Of a DNA stretch of 64,000 nt, positions 35,606 to 43,037 are shown piece after piece. The DNA is taken from assembly GCA_002720865.1 (NCBI GenBank), contig PBIO01000014.1, forward strand, positions 248,001 to 312,000. The letters run 5' to 3'. A model generated the notes under the pieces. That model searched no databases and was not told the origin of the DNA. It saw nothing but the letters and a program-made list of their open reading frames with translations. How positions within the stretch are numbered: position 1 is the first letter of the stretch; each line of letters starts with the position of its first letter. This DNA is from Halobacteriovorax sp. (lineage in GTDB: Bacteria > Bdellovibrionota > Bacteriovoracia > Bacteriovoracales > Bacteriovoracaceae). The position numbers were made by a program, and so were the translations under genes.

Positions 35606-35757
35606 TAATTTTTTTTCTTTTTCTTGGTTTCTTCTTCAGGCTTAACAAACTCATCTGGATAAGAGGGAAGAACTGCATTGTTGGGGGGAATTGGATCTGA
35701 TTTTACACCACATCCTACTAGGATAAATAAAGTAAAAATCACGATCCTAAAATTCAA
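35605..35757 (-). CDS. small lipoprotein of unknown function
   Basis: A 50-residue product if the TTG at 35757 is used: (M)NFRIVIFTLFILVGCGVKSD, a short signal peptide with the lipobox LVGC, followed by a Pro-rich and then Lys-rich tail (KKKKKN). The frame is open to a TTG at 35790, but the shorter start gives a normal lipoprotein signal and has GGTGG about eight bases upstream. It overlaps the end of the barrel-like gene by 11 bases and touches folK. Confidence 0.6.
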   Translation of the reverse strand: MNFRIVIFTLFILVGCGVKSDPIPPNNAVLPSYPDEFVKPEEETKKKKKN

Positions 35758-36724
35758 GGCTAAAACCACCAGAGATAAGATCAGAACCAAGATCTAATCT
35801 GAAGAACCATCCTGGCACTAATCTTTTTAAAACGGTTACACCAAAGACGATCGATTTCTTTTTGAGATCCTCAACTTTTTGAAGTTCTAATTCTAATTCC
35901 GCTGCTGATCTAGTATCGACCGGGTCTTGTTGGCCAGCACCTGGGCTTTCAGCTCCGAGGACTTGAAAACCAACATAGGGTTGGATGAAACTGAACATAG
36001 GTCCTGAAATAGTGTATTTTCCTCTGATGACCATATTGGTTAATTTCGCATCTAGCCCCAGAGTTGGATAGTCATTGATAAGATTTTGTCCGTAACCAGC
36101 TTCAACATATATATTGTCGTCAACCTGATAGGCCCAGTAGGCGTTTAGTTGATTGTATCTTTGAGGGCTCCCGTCAGTGTTGAGGCCTTCAATTCTACCT
36201 AAAACAAGGCTAATTAAGTTATCAGTCTTAATAACCCTTTTTTTGTTATCTTCAACATTAAGGCTATCTTCTAGAATAGTTGTTTCGTTAAATAAGTCTT
36301 CTTCATCTTGAATTTTAGAGTCTGCTACCTCTTCTTTTTTGTTTTTTCTGTAGAAACTATCATCACCACGAAGAACTTTGACATCGGATCCTGCTCTAAG
36401 TGAGTTCCAAAGATCGAGATTATAGATCTTGATAATTTTAACACCTGACTGATTATCTTTAGTTTTTGCTGCAAGGGCCCTGCAAACTAACTCATCATTA
36501 AAGATTAGGCTTATGAAATCACCTTTATCATAAGATCTCTCATTATTAGATAAGATGAATATTCGTTTAGATATTGATATTTTCTCAATCTTTTCGTTTG
36601 CCAGAGGAGCATTGTTAAACGTGTCATCCCCACCGGAGAGGTCATCCAAGACAGATTGCGCATTAATTCCGAGGGAAAAGCTCAAGAGAAGAAATGAAAC
36701 TAAAAAATTGGCAACCTTATTCAT
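35747..36724 (-). CDS. exported protein with C-terminal beta-barrel-like region
   Basis: A 325-residue protein with a signal peptide (ANFLVSFLLLSFSLGINA). The N-terminal domain is soluble and beta-rich (ISISKRIFILSNNERSYDKG), followed by an acidic linker near 120-155. The second half has alternating strands typical of outer-membrane proteins (NAYWAYQVDDNIYVEAGYGQ) and ends GGFSLEF with a terminal Phe. A periplasmic domain fused to a small barrel is one reading. No family is recognised. It is divergent from the LysM lipoprotein gene. Confidence 0.62.
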   Translation of the reverse strand: MNKVANFLVSFLLLSFSLGINAQSVLDDLSGGDDTFNNAPLANEKIEKISISKRIFILSNNERSYDKGDFISLIFNDELVCRALAAKTKDNQSGVKIIKIYNLDLWNSLRAGSDVKVLRGDDSFYRKNKKEEVADSKIQDEEDLFNETTILEDSLNVEDNKKRVIKTDNLISLVLGRIEGLNTDGSPQRYNQLNAYWAYQVDDNIYVEAGYGQNLINDYPTLGLDAKLTNMVIRGKYTISGPMFSFIQPYVGFQVLGAESPGAGQQDPVDTRSAAELELELQKVEDLKKKSIVFGVTVLKRLVPGWFFRLDLGSDLISGGFSLEF

Positions 36725-36811
36725 TCATCCATATTACCCAAGGGCGTTATGCTGTGTCTAGCGAGGGGCGGCAAAAAATCCCCTTCGAATATAACAAGTA
36801 ACCAAATTTAT

Positions 36812-36839
36812 TAAAGGTTAAAATATAATGAGCCGATAA
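36812..36839 (+). promoter_or_regulatory. FliA (sigma-28)-type promoter before the LysM lipoprotein gene
   Basis: TAAAGGTT at 36812-36819, 12 bases, and a perfect GCCGATAA at 36832-36839. The spacing is one base longer than the usual 11. The start would be near 36847, ahead of AAGGAGAG and the ATG at 36873. Confidence 0.62.
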
Positions 36840-36872
36840 TATGTTATAGCAAACAAACTCAAGGAGAGAGCT

Positions 36873-37511
36873 ATGAAGCTTTTAAAGGTGTTCCTTTTAA
36901 TATCAATTTTCGCATTAGTGTCTTGTTCAAATAACAAGAAAAAATCAGCAGATAAGCCAACAGACAATACTGTCTCAGAAATGGAAGATGAGTCAGACTT
37001 CATTGTAGATTCAGATGAAGAGGATCTAGAACTTTCTGATAGTGGCGATTCCCTTGAATCGGATGAGTTAATCTCTGAGTCTTCGGATGATGTACAAGTA
37101 ATGGATGGATCAGATAATTCAGCAACTATTTCTATGACTGACGGAGTAAGCGATTATCAAATTGAAAAAGGTGATACCTTAATGCTAATAGCCTTTAAGC
37201 TCTACGGAGATTATAGAAAATGGAAATCTCTTCAAGAACTAAACCCTGGTCTAAGCACTGGAACATTATCCGAAGGTGGAACATTAAAATATAATGAGCC
37301 TTCTGAGAAATTTGTTTGGAGCCCAGAGGGTCTTCCGTATCTAATAAAAACGGGTGATACTCTCGGAACAATTTCTAATGATAAGTATGGAACAACGAAA
37401 AAATGGAAATTGTTATATGATAACAACAGACCAATGATTCACGATCCAAATTTAATCTTTGCAGGTTTTACACTTTACTATGTGCCTGAAAGAGACGTAG
37501 CATCTGAATAG
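36873..37511 (+). CDS. lipoprotein with two LysM domains
   Basis: A 212-residue protein with a lipoprotein signal (FLLISIFALVSCS). A strongly acidic linker rich in Asp, Glu and Ser (about residues 30-90) leads to two LysM-type modules. The first runs from about 94 (QIEKGDTLMLIAFKLYGD) and the second from about 155 (LIKTGDTLGTISNDKYG) to the end (FAGFTLYYVP). LysM modules bind peptidoglycan, so this probably ties the membrane to the cell wall or guides an enzyme to it. There is no catalytic domain. A perfect ribosome binding site and a FliA-type promoter precede it. Confidence 0.85.
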   Translation: MKLLKVFLLISIFALVSCSNNKKKSADKPTDNTVSEMEDESDFIVDSDEEDLELSDSGDSLESDELISESSDDVQVMDGSDNSATISMTDGVSDYQIEKGDTLMLIAFKLYGDYRKWKSLQELNPGLSTGTLSEGGTLKYNEPSEKFVWSPEGLPYLIKTGDTLGTISNDKYGTTKKWKLLYDNNRPMIHDPNLIFAGFTLYYVPERDVASE

Positions 37512-37513
37512 TT

Positions 37514-38305
37514 ATGAACACCTTATATAAAAAATTGGCCCTCTCAAAGAGGGCTTTTTTTATTCTCCTGATTTGTCTTATTACGGCTTGTGGTAGCCGG
37601 CAAAAAAATTTATTCGAAAAAAACGCAATAACAGTTACTGGTCAAGACTATATCGACCATTTAGAGTTTTTAGCTATAGATTATTTAAAAACTCCAACCG
37701 TTAAAGAGTTGAGAATATCAAAAACCAATAAAAGCTATATGGAGGGTATTTACAAAAGAATCGTTTTAAATAATGAACTTGTCCTTAAAAAAATAATCAC
37801 TCCTAAATTTCATATAATTCGTTCAGAGTTACCATTTTATTTTAGTCTTCCGAGTGGAAGATTCTTTTTTAGTGATACTCTAATAAGAAAATACATAAAG
37901 AGTGAAAATTTATTTGTTTCACTTTTGGCGAATGAAATATATAGGATGCATAAAGACCTATATGAAAAAAAGATCCTAGTTCCACTAGGTTTTGCAAGTA
38001 CAAAGAAGATGCTATCTTTATATAGACTTCCTTTAAACGTAAGGGTTGAATCTTTAAAGTGGTCATACTTTCTTTTAAAAAGAGCCGGGTATGATCCATA
38101 TTCGGTTTTAAGTTGGATTCAAATGCAAAATAAAAATAGTCTTGAGTTTTCCATGCAACTTGGAACAACTCATGCCCAAACCAGAGAAGAGTTTTTGTTT
38201 AAAAGTTTCTTGGCCCAAGAGGTAGGTAAAAAACAATCGGAAACCGAAAACCCTGAAAAAAACTCTTCAAGAGGTTTTTACCAACTACAAAGGTCTCTAT
38301 TATGA
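37514..38305 (+). CDS. inactive M48-like lipoprotein (zinc motif lost)
   Basis: A 263-residue lipoprotein (FFILLICLITACGS). Its middle follows the layout of periplasmic M48 metallopeptidases: PFYFSLPSGRFFFSDTLI corresponds to the Ala-Phe-x-x-Pro-Gly-Gly-x-(I/V)-x-(F/V) strand. The helix that should carry HExxH reads LLANEIYRMH (about residues 137-146), so both zinc His are replaced (Asn and Arg). RAGYDPYSVLSWIQM and THAQTREEF match the family's later segments. It is probably a non-enzymatic chaperone-like or scaffold protein. There is no clear ribosome binding site; the ATG is two bases after the LysM gene stop, and a terminator hairpin lies within codons 9-16. Confidence 0.65.
   Translation: MNTLYKKLALSKRAFFILLICLITACGSRQKNLFEKNAITVTGQDYIDHLEFLAIDYLKTPTVKELRISKTNKSYMEGIYKRIVLNNELVLKKIITPKFHIIRSELPFYFSLPSGRFFFSDTLIRKYIKSENLFVSLLANEIYRMHKDLYEKKILVPLGFASTKKMLSLYRLPLNVRVESLKWSYFLLKRAGYDPYSVLSWIQMQNKNSLEFSMQLGTTHAQTREEFLFKSFLAQEVGKKQSETENPEKNSSRGFYQLQRSLL
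37538..37561 (+). terminator. intrinsic terminator or attenuator inside the start of the M48-like gene
   Basis: GCCCTCT, loop CAA, AGAGGGC, then seven T: a perfect seven-pair hairpin with a T tract. It begins 24 bases after the start codon at 37514, and 27 bases after the stop of the LysM gene. It can end the LysM transcript, and ribosomes translating the M48-like frame would melt it. Confidence 0.8.
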
Positions 38306-39300
38306 AGCCCGAAGAAACAGAACGACTGTTTATTGAAAGTTTATTTAAAAACTCAGGTCTTCAAGAAGGCGAAATAAAAGTTGATAAGTTAACAGGGGAT
38401 GCGTCTACAAGAAGATACTTTAGGTTAGTGACAAAGAAAAATAGTTATGTAGCTTGTCTTGATAATCCTATTGGGAATGAGGAGCGTTACGACTTTGAGG
38501 AAATGCAATCAGTTTTAAAAAAGAGCAATGTAAGAGTACCTGAGATTTTTTATTTAAATCGCGAAAAAGGTTTTATTCTTGAAGAAGATTTGGGGAATAC
38601 AACCCTGTTAGAAGCTCTAGGTCAAACCAGAAGTAAAAAAGAAAAACTCGAACTATACTACCCTGTACTAGACGAGCTTATAAAAATTCATGCAATAAAC
38701 CCAGAGGAACATAAGGGGGCTTGTTTTACAAAGCTAAGGTTTGACACTGCAAAGCTTCTAGATGAAACCAGGGTAACAAATGCAAATTTTATAATTAAAC
38801 TTTTAAAAACGGATCCTAATGATCCAAGTATTAATATTATCGACCAGGCTTTTAGTGGAATCTGTAAGTTTCTTGATACTGAGCCAGTTGTTGTAACACA
38901 TAGAGACTTTCACTCGAGAAACTTAATGCTGGTTGAGGGTAAGCCAGTCGTTATTGACTTTCAAGATGCTAGAATGGGGCTACCGCAGTATGACTTAGTT
39001 AGCCTTCTTGAGGATTGTTACTTCTTCGTGAATAAAGAGGTAAAGCAAGAATTATTAGAATACTATTTAGATAAAAGTAGTTTAAAAATGGAAAACTTTG
39101 AAAAATATTATGACTTTATGGCAATACAGCGACTATATAAGGCCATTGGGAGTTTTTCACTGATATACAATACGAGGGACGATAGCAGGTATTTAAAGTT
39201 TATCGGTAGAGCCTTCGAGACAGTTTTGGCAAAGTTGTCTAGGTACGAACAGCTTACAGATCTTAAAGTCACACTCGCAAAGATTTATTATGCAAGTTGA
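38302..39300 (+). CDS. AmgK-like sugar kinase (aminoglycoside phosphotransferase fold)
   Basis: A 332-residue kinase of the APH fold. Conserved parts are GDASTRRYFRL near residue 27 (nucleotide loop), FILEEDLGNTTLLEAL, the catalytic loop VVTHRDFHSRNLML with HxDxxxxN, and the metal-binding VIDFQDARMGLPQYDL. It overlaps both neighbours: four bases with the M48-like gene and 11 with the MurU-like gene. In Pseudomonas the pair AmgK-MurU phosphorylates MurNAc at carbon 1 and makes UDP-MurNAc, bypassing de novo synthesis. The same role here is inferred from pairing and motifs; the sugar specificity is not proven. Confidence 0.75.
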   Translation: MKPEETERLFIESLFKNSGLQEGEIKVDKLTGDASTRRYFRLVTKKNSYVACLDNPIGNEERYDFEEMQSVLKKSNVRVPEIFYLNREKGFILEEDLGNTTLLEALGQTRSKKEKLELYYPVLDELIKIHAINPEEHKGACFTKLRFDTAKLLDETRVTNANFIIKLLKTDPNDPSINIIDQAFSGICKFLDTEPVVVTHRDFHSRNLMLVEGKPVVIDFQDARMGLPQYDLVSLLEDCYFFVNKEVKQELLEYYLDKSSLKMENFEKYYDFMAIQRLYKAIGSFSLIYNTRDDSRYLKFIGRAFETVLAKLSRYEQLTDLKVTLAKIYYAS

Positions 39301-40171
39301 ACATGCAATTATTTTAGCAGCTGGAAAGGGAACGAGAATGGGAGAGATAGGAAAGCTCCTCGCCAAACCTTTATGGCCATTTTTTGGATTTACTTTATTA
39401 GAGCTTCAAGTAAAGTTTTTGAGCGAAAGGTTCGGCATAAAAAATTTTTATGTGAACACTCATCACCTCTCAGATCAATTTTCCAGAATAAAACTTGAAA
39501 ATGTTTCCATAATTTATGAGCCGACCTTATTAGATCAAGGTGGTGGGATTTTAAATATAACCAAGAGGCATGACTTATGGGATTTGCCCATATTAATAAA
39601 TAATGCAGATCAGTTTTACTTTTTTAATGAAGAAATTTTTGTAGAAGGGATTAAGAAATTAAATAGATCCTCCGCCGTGCTTTTTGGACTAGAAGTACTA
39701 AAGCAGGATGGTTATAACGAATTGATTGTAGATAGTTCCGAGTCGCTTAAGGGAATAAAGAAAAATCAAGCAACAGATTCAAAAACTTTCTCTACTTACT
39801 CTGGGATGGCATTACTAAAAATTAAAAATCAGAAATATGATGGAGAAGTGATTCCTTTTTTCGAATCTGTTGGAGATTTTAGGGAGAAGTTAGTGCTAGT
39901 ACAAAAAGTAAAAGAATCTGAATATTATGACTTTGGTAAGTTAGATTCTTACTTTGACTTATGCGCTGATACCATGAACTTGATTGTTAATGAAGAAACA
40001 AGCAGCGTAACGAGCTTGATAGGCGAGGCAGGAGTTAAATATTGCTTAGATTTTGGACTAGATTTTCGATCAAAAAATAGAGCCAAAAGCATTGAAACTC
40101 TTAGGCTCGATCAGGGTACAGTTTGGCGAGAGGGTTTAACAATTAAGGAACAAGTCGAATCTAGGAAATAA
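39290..40171 (+). CDS. MurU-like nucleotidyltransferase
   Basis: A 293-residue sugar-1-phosphate nucleotidyltransferase. The N-terminal signature IILAAGKGTRMGEIGKLLAK is followed by PLWPFFGFTLLELQVKFL, a metal-site region INNADQFYF and a C-terminal extension. MurU attaches UMP to MurNAc-1-phosphate. This protein forms a pair with the AmgK-like kinase and probably provides UDP-MurNAc from recycled or prey-derived cell wall sugars. Other sugar phosphates cannot be excluded. Its end overlaps the convergent ferredoxin gene by 11 bases. Confidence 0.7.
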   Translation: MQVEHAIILAAGKGTRMGEIGKLLAKPLWPFFGFTLLELQVKFLSERFGIKNFYVNTHHLSDQFSRIKLENVSIIYEPTLLDQGGGILNITKRHDLWDLPILINNADQFYFFNEEIFVEGIKKLNRSSAVLFGLEVLKQDGYNELIVDSSESLKGIKKNQATDSKTFSTYSGMALLKIKNQKYDGEVIPFFESVGDFREKLVLVQKVKESEYYDFGKLDSYFDLCADTMNLIVNEETSSVTSLIGEAGVKYCLDFGLDFRSKNRAKSIETLRLDQGTVWREGLTIKEQVESRK

Positions 40172-40367
40172 ACTCGCTATCCTTTTCTTCAGTGATGAGC
40201 TTAATACAGTCAATAGGGCATACTTCAATGCAAAGTTGGCATAAAGTACAGCTCCATGGCTCAATTCGGTATGAATCCTTGCCTTTTATAACAGAATGTT
40301 CCGGACAGATAAGCCGGCAGTTGTCGCAATGAATACATGTATTATTTATTTCCAATTTTGGCTTCAT
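40161..40367 (-). CDS. small 2[4Fe-4S] ferredoxin-type protein
   Basis: A 68-residue protein with two Cys clusters: CIHCDNCRLICPE and CTLCQLCIEVCPIDC, each C-x2-C-x2-C-x3-C-P as in bacterial-type 2[4Fe-4S] ferredoxins. It carries electrons in the cytoplasm; its redox partner is not evident from its neighbours. Its promoter region lies between it and the divergent gene at 40398. Confidence 0.88.
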   Translation of the reverse strand: MKPKLEINNTCIHCDNCRLICPEHSVIKGKDSYRIEPWSCTLCQLCIEVCPIDCIKLITEEKDSEFIS

Positions 40368-40397
40368 AAGGAATATTATAATTGAGGTGGAAAAATA

Positions 40398-41129
40398 ATG
40401 CAGAATTTAAAGATATATAAAAAAAGTCCAGTAATGAGAAATACAGCAGTCTTCGCTGTTTTTTCTATGTTTTATCTCCACGTTTTAGAGTCATTCGTAA
40501 AAGGGGTGTCGACCTTTAATCAAGATTCTTATTTCTTATTTTTTAATTCTCATAGATTCTTATTTTTTACATTAGTTTTATTTTGTTTGAGCATCTTAAG
40601 CGGAAGAAAGTTCTCGAAATATATATATACCGCCTTTATTTTTCAGTGCATTTATTTTGCGTTTGAACAATATATGATCGCCTTAGATAAATTTATTTTA
40701 ATTTTAAACTTTTTATTTGTGATTTTGAGTTACTATTTTTATTTGTTTATGAACTCTGATTTAGGTGAAGCCTCAAATACTCCCTTGGCAAGCAAAGATG
40801 ACATGTACACTGGATTAACTATTGATAGTGAAATCTGTATTAACTGCAGTGGTGAAAAATATAATGCAACCTTTATTAATTGGGACCAATATACTTGTTT
40901 TTTAAAAATTGAAGGTTCAATTAAGAACCTTAGAAATGAAGTTCAGGTAGATTGGGTTTTTGAAGGCATTAAGTATTCCAGCCGGGCCTTTGTTGTATCG
41001 GGTTCCCCTGGTTTTGGAGTAGGATTAAGATTATTTGAACAAGAAAATGAATCAAGTGGAATATTCGGGTGGACTGAATTCTATGATATAATTCAGTCTA
41101 GAGGATATTCACCCAACTTAACGGCGTAA
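40398..41129 (+). CDS. four-helix membrane protein with possible PilZ-like C-terminus
   Basis: A 243-residue protein with GAGG upstream of the ATG. Four hydrophobic helices lie within the first 125 residues (for example FLFFTLVLFCLSIL and FILILNFLFVILSYYFYLF). A soluble domain from about 145 runs EICINCSGEKYNATFINWDQ to VVSGSPGFGVGLRLFE. The beta-rich pattern and the final Gly-x-Gly-x-x-(L/F)-x stretch recall PilZ domains, but the RxxxR and DxSxxG c-di-GMP motifs are not evident. No function is proposed. Confidence 0.55.
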   Translation: MQNLKIYKKSPVMRNTAVFAVFSMFYLHVLESFVKGVSTFNQDSYFLFFNSHRFLFFTLVLFCLSILSGRKFSKYIYTAFIFQCIYFAFEQYMIALDKFILILNFLFVILSYYFYLFMNSDLGEASNTPLASKDDMYTGLTIDSEICINCSGEKYNATFINWDQYTCFLKIEGSIKNLRNEVQVDWVFEGIKYSSRAFVVSGSPGFGVGLRLFEQENESSGIFGWTEFYDIIQSRGYSPNLTA

Positions 41130-41131
41130 TT

Positions 41132-41572
41132 ATGAAAATTTTTATTTATCTTTTGCTACCAATTTTAATTATGTCCTGTAATCAGGACCAGGGTCCTGAG
41201 CAAGTACTAAGAAGCTATGTAAATTTGAGGTTCCAAAAAGGTGATAATCTTAAGGCCTTAATTGATAAAACGACTGGCGAATTAAAGGCAGATCTCGAGT
41301 CTTTGAAAACATTGGGCGAAGAGGCTCGTAAAAAGTTTGACCAATCTAGTCAGTTTAAAAAGAAAACATTGAAGGTTATTTCTAGGGATTGTAATAAGAA
41401 AACCTGCAAGATTACTTATATTATCTCCTATGAGAAAGAATCTAGTGGTAATCCGTATAACGCAGAAATTAGAAATGTGGCCAACCTTAGCTTTGTAGAT
41501 GGGGTCTGGAAAATAGGAAGTATCGGGGGACTTAAAAGTTACTTTGAGTCTAAGAAGGATATTGAGCCATAG
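41132..41572 (+). CDS. lipoprotein with NTF2/DUF4878-like domain
   Basis: A 146-residue lipoprotein (FIYLLLPILIMSCNQ). The mature part has a helix with PEQVLRSYVNLRFQKGDNLK and strands around KTLKVISRDCNKKTCKITYI. This order of helix followed by curved sheet is as in NTF2-like or DUF4878 lipoproteins. The Cys pair in DCNKKTC could form a disulfide. The ATG follows the previous stop after two bases, so they are co-transcribed. Confidence 0.65.
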   Translation: MKIFIYLLLPILIMSCNQDQGPEQVLRSYVNLRFQKGDNLKALIDKTTGELKADLESLKTLGEEARKKFDQSSQFKKKTLKVISRDCNKKTCKITYIISYEKESSGNPYNAEIRNVANLSFVDGVWKIGSIGGLKSYFESKKDIEP

Positions 41573-41593
41573 CCAACTGTTGCACTCGGGTAA

Positions 41594-41620
41594 TAAAGAT
41601 TCTTATTGAATAGTCGATAA
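41594..41620 (+). promoter_or_regulatory. FliA (sigma-28)-type promoter before the 41627 gene
   Basis: TAAAGATT (41594-41601), exactly 11 bases, then GTCGATAA (41613-41620): one mismatch in each half to TAAAGTTT-N11-GCCGATAA. The expected start falls on or next to the ATG at 41627, six bases after the -10 element. There is no Shine-Dalgarno sequence in between. Confidence 0.66.
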
Positions 41621-41626
41621 GTCTGT

Positions 41627-42025
41627 ATGAGTTTTCTTGATGATGAAATTCTTTTAAATCAACTTGTTGAAGAGACGCTGGGGGAGAAAACAGGGCCCTT
41701 AGAAATGACCACCTATGAGCTTACTTATCATAGAAATCTTCAATGTTATCAAGTAGAGCTAGCAAATAAACTCTATACGTTCCCATCAAACTGGGGTCCT
41801 TTTGTAAAAGTCCATGAGCGAATTGGTGAAGGGTTTATTATTGAGGGAGATATGGAGTGCTTTAACTCTGTTTTCGGTTCTTTAGTAGGGGATGAGGTAA
41901 AAACAGCTTTTCTATTTTCTGGCAGTCAAACTTTCTTAGTGTTTATTCCAAAAAAAATGGAGACCAATTTAAAAGATCTCCATTCACTTATTTTTGATAA
42001 AACTGATTTTAAATTAGCAGCCTAA
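41627..42025 (+). CDS. small cytoplasmic protein of unknown function, probably leaderless mRNA
   Basis: A 132-residue acidic protein without signal peptide or membrane segment. Two beta-rich halves are visible (TTYELTYHRNLQCYQVELAN and TAFLFSGSQTFLVFIPKK). I recognise no family. No ribosome binding site precedes the ATG, and a FliA-type -10 element ends six bases before it, so it is a candidate leaderless gene of the motility programme. Its last bases overlap the convergent TIM-barrel gene by four. Confidence 0.7.
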   Translation: MSFLDDEILLNQLVEETLGEKTGPLEMTTYELTYHRNLQCYQVELANKLYTFPSNWGPFVKVHERIGEGFIIEGDMECFNSVFGSLVGDEVKTAFLFSGSQTFLVFIPKKMETNLKDLHSLIFDKTDFKLAA

Positions 42026-42858
42026 GCTTCTTTGTAGAAATTTTTCATCTTTAAAGCATCATCTTCAAGATTTGGACTGTTACAGATGACATATCCTCTA
42101 CAATCATTCTTCTTAAGAACTTTTAAAAGATCTTTCCAGTTAAAAGATGAATCGTCTAAATTCAAATGCTTTAAGTCGCCCTTGGAGTTACTACTAATTC
42201 CCGATAGATGAATATGCATATTCTTAACACTTTCTTCACCCAGCTCAACTTTTAAAGTTTGAATTACTTCATCGAACTCTTTTTCAGAGTTATACTTACC
42301 TGTTCTTGCAAACAGATGACTAAAGTCCATACATGGTCTGCAGCTATTTACATTTTTTGTTAGGCTGATTAGCTCTTCAAGAGAACCGAACTGACTCGTT
42401 TTTCCTGTTAGCTCTGGCCTTAACTCAATTTCAATATCTAATCGTCCAAGTCTCTCTTCAATTACATTCATTGATTTTTCAACTAGGTCAAACACATCGT
42501 AAGGCGAGTCTTTCATATAGAAAGCTGCGTGAAAGGTCATACTTTCTGCGCCACAAAGGTCTGATATTTTAGCCGTTTGAATAATTCTCTCGACAGAGCT
42601 ATCAATCTTGTCCTGTTCTCTTGCATTTAAATTAATATAGTAAGGACCGTGAGATGTAAGTGGAACACCTAGCTCGTAAGAGATCTTTCTTAAACCAGAA
42701 GAGACCTCTTCTTTCATTCTTACACCATGTGCAAACTCTAGCTGCATACAGTCCAAACCTAAGGCGTGTATTTGCTTAACACCTTCAATAGGATTGTTTT
42801 TCTTTTGTGTGCTGTTCGGAACCCCGGCAGTACCAAATAGTAAAGTTTCTAGACTCAT
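42022..42858 (-). CDS. endonuclease IV/xylose isomerase-like TIM-barrel protein
   Basis: About 278 residues from the ATG at 42858 (the frame is open to 42894). AP2Ec-type TIM barrel with LFGTAGVP at the first strand, LTSHGPYYINL, ESMTFHAAFYM, IELRPELTGKTSQFGS, ACRPCMDFSHLFAR (as SCRPCMDFSHLFAR) and MHIHLSG. His, Glu and Asp residues at these strand ends are those that bind metal in endonuclease IV. It may cut at abasic sites, but sugar isomerases share the fold. Upstream, GGGA lies about eight bases from this ATG. Assignment to the DNA-repair branch is a guess, favoured by the GTAG and HGPY motifs. Confidence 0.68.
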   Translation of the reverse strand: MSLETLLFGTAGVPNSTQKKNNPIEGVKQIHALGLDCMQLEFAHGVRMKEEVSSGLRKISYELGVPLTSHGPYYINLNAREQDKIDSSVERIIQTAKISDLCGAESMTFHAAFYMKDSPYDVFDLVEKSMNVIEERLGRLDIEIELRPELTGKTSQFGSLEELISLTKNVNSCRPCMDFSHLFARTGKYNSEKEFDEVIQTLKVELGEESVKNMHIHLSGISSNSKGDLKHLNLDDSSFNWKDLLKVLKKNDCRGYVICNSPNLEDDALKMKNFYKEA

Positions 42859-43037
42859 ATTGTCATCCCGCTCAATTTTTGCCCCTGATTTCAAATAGTT
42901 ACATACAAAAAGGTAAAACGATCTATCTAAAAATTGGGTTCATATACGTAACTGCGTTATAGCCCTTGGGGGTTATATTGTCTATAATTAACACCGCTTC
43001 GAGTAATTACTAAAAACGCACCACGTTAAAGGATATT

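Noticed and set aside
41957-41995. Hairpin ATGGAGA/TCTCCAT near the end of the 41627 gene
   Set aside because: The loop is 13 bases long and the T run is not adjacent, so it is not a convincing terminator.
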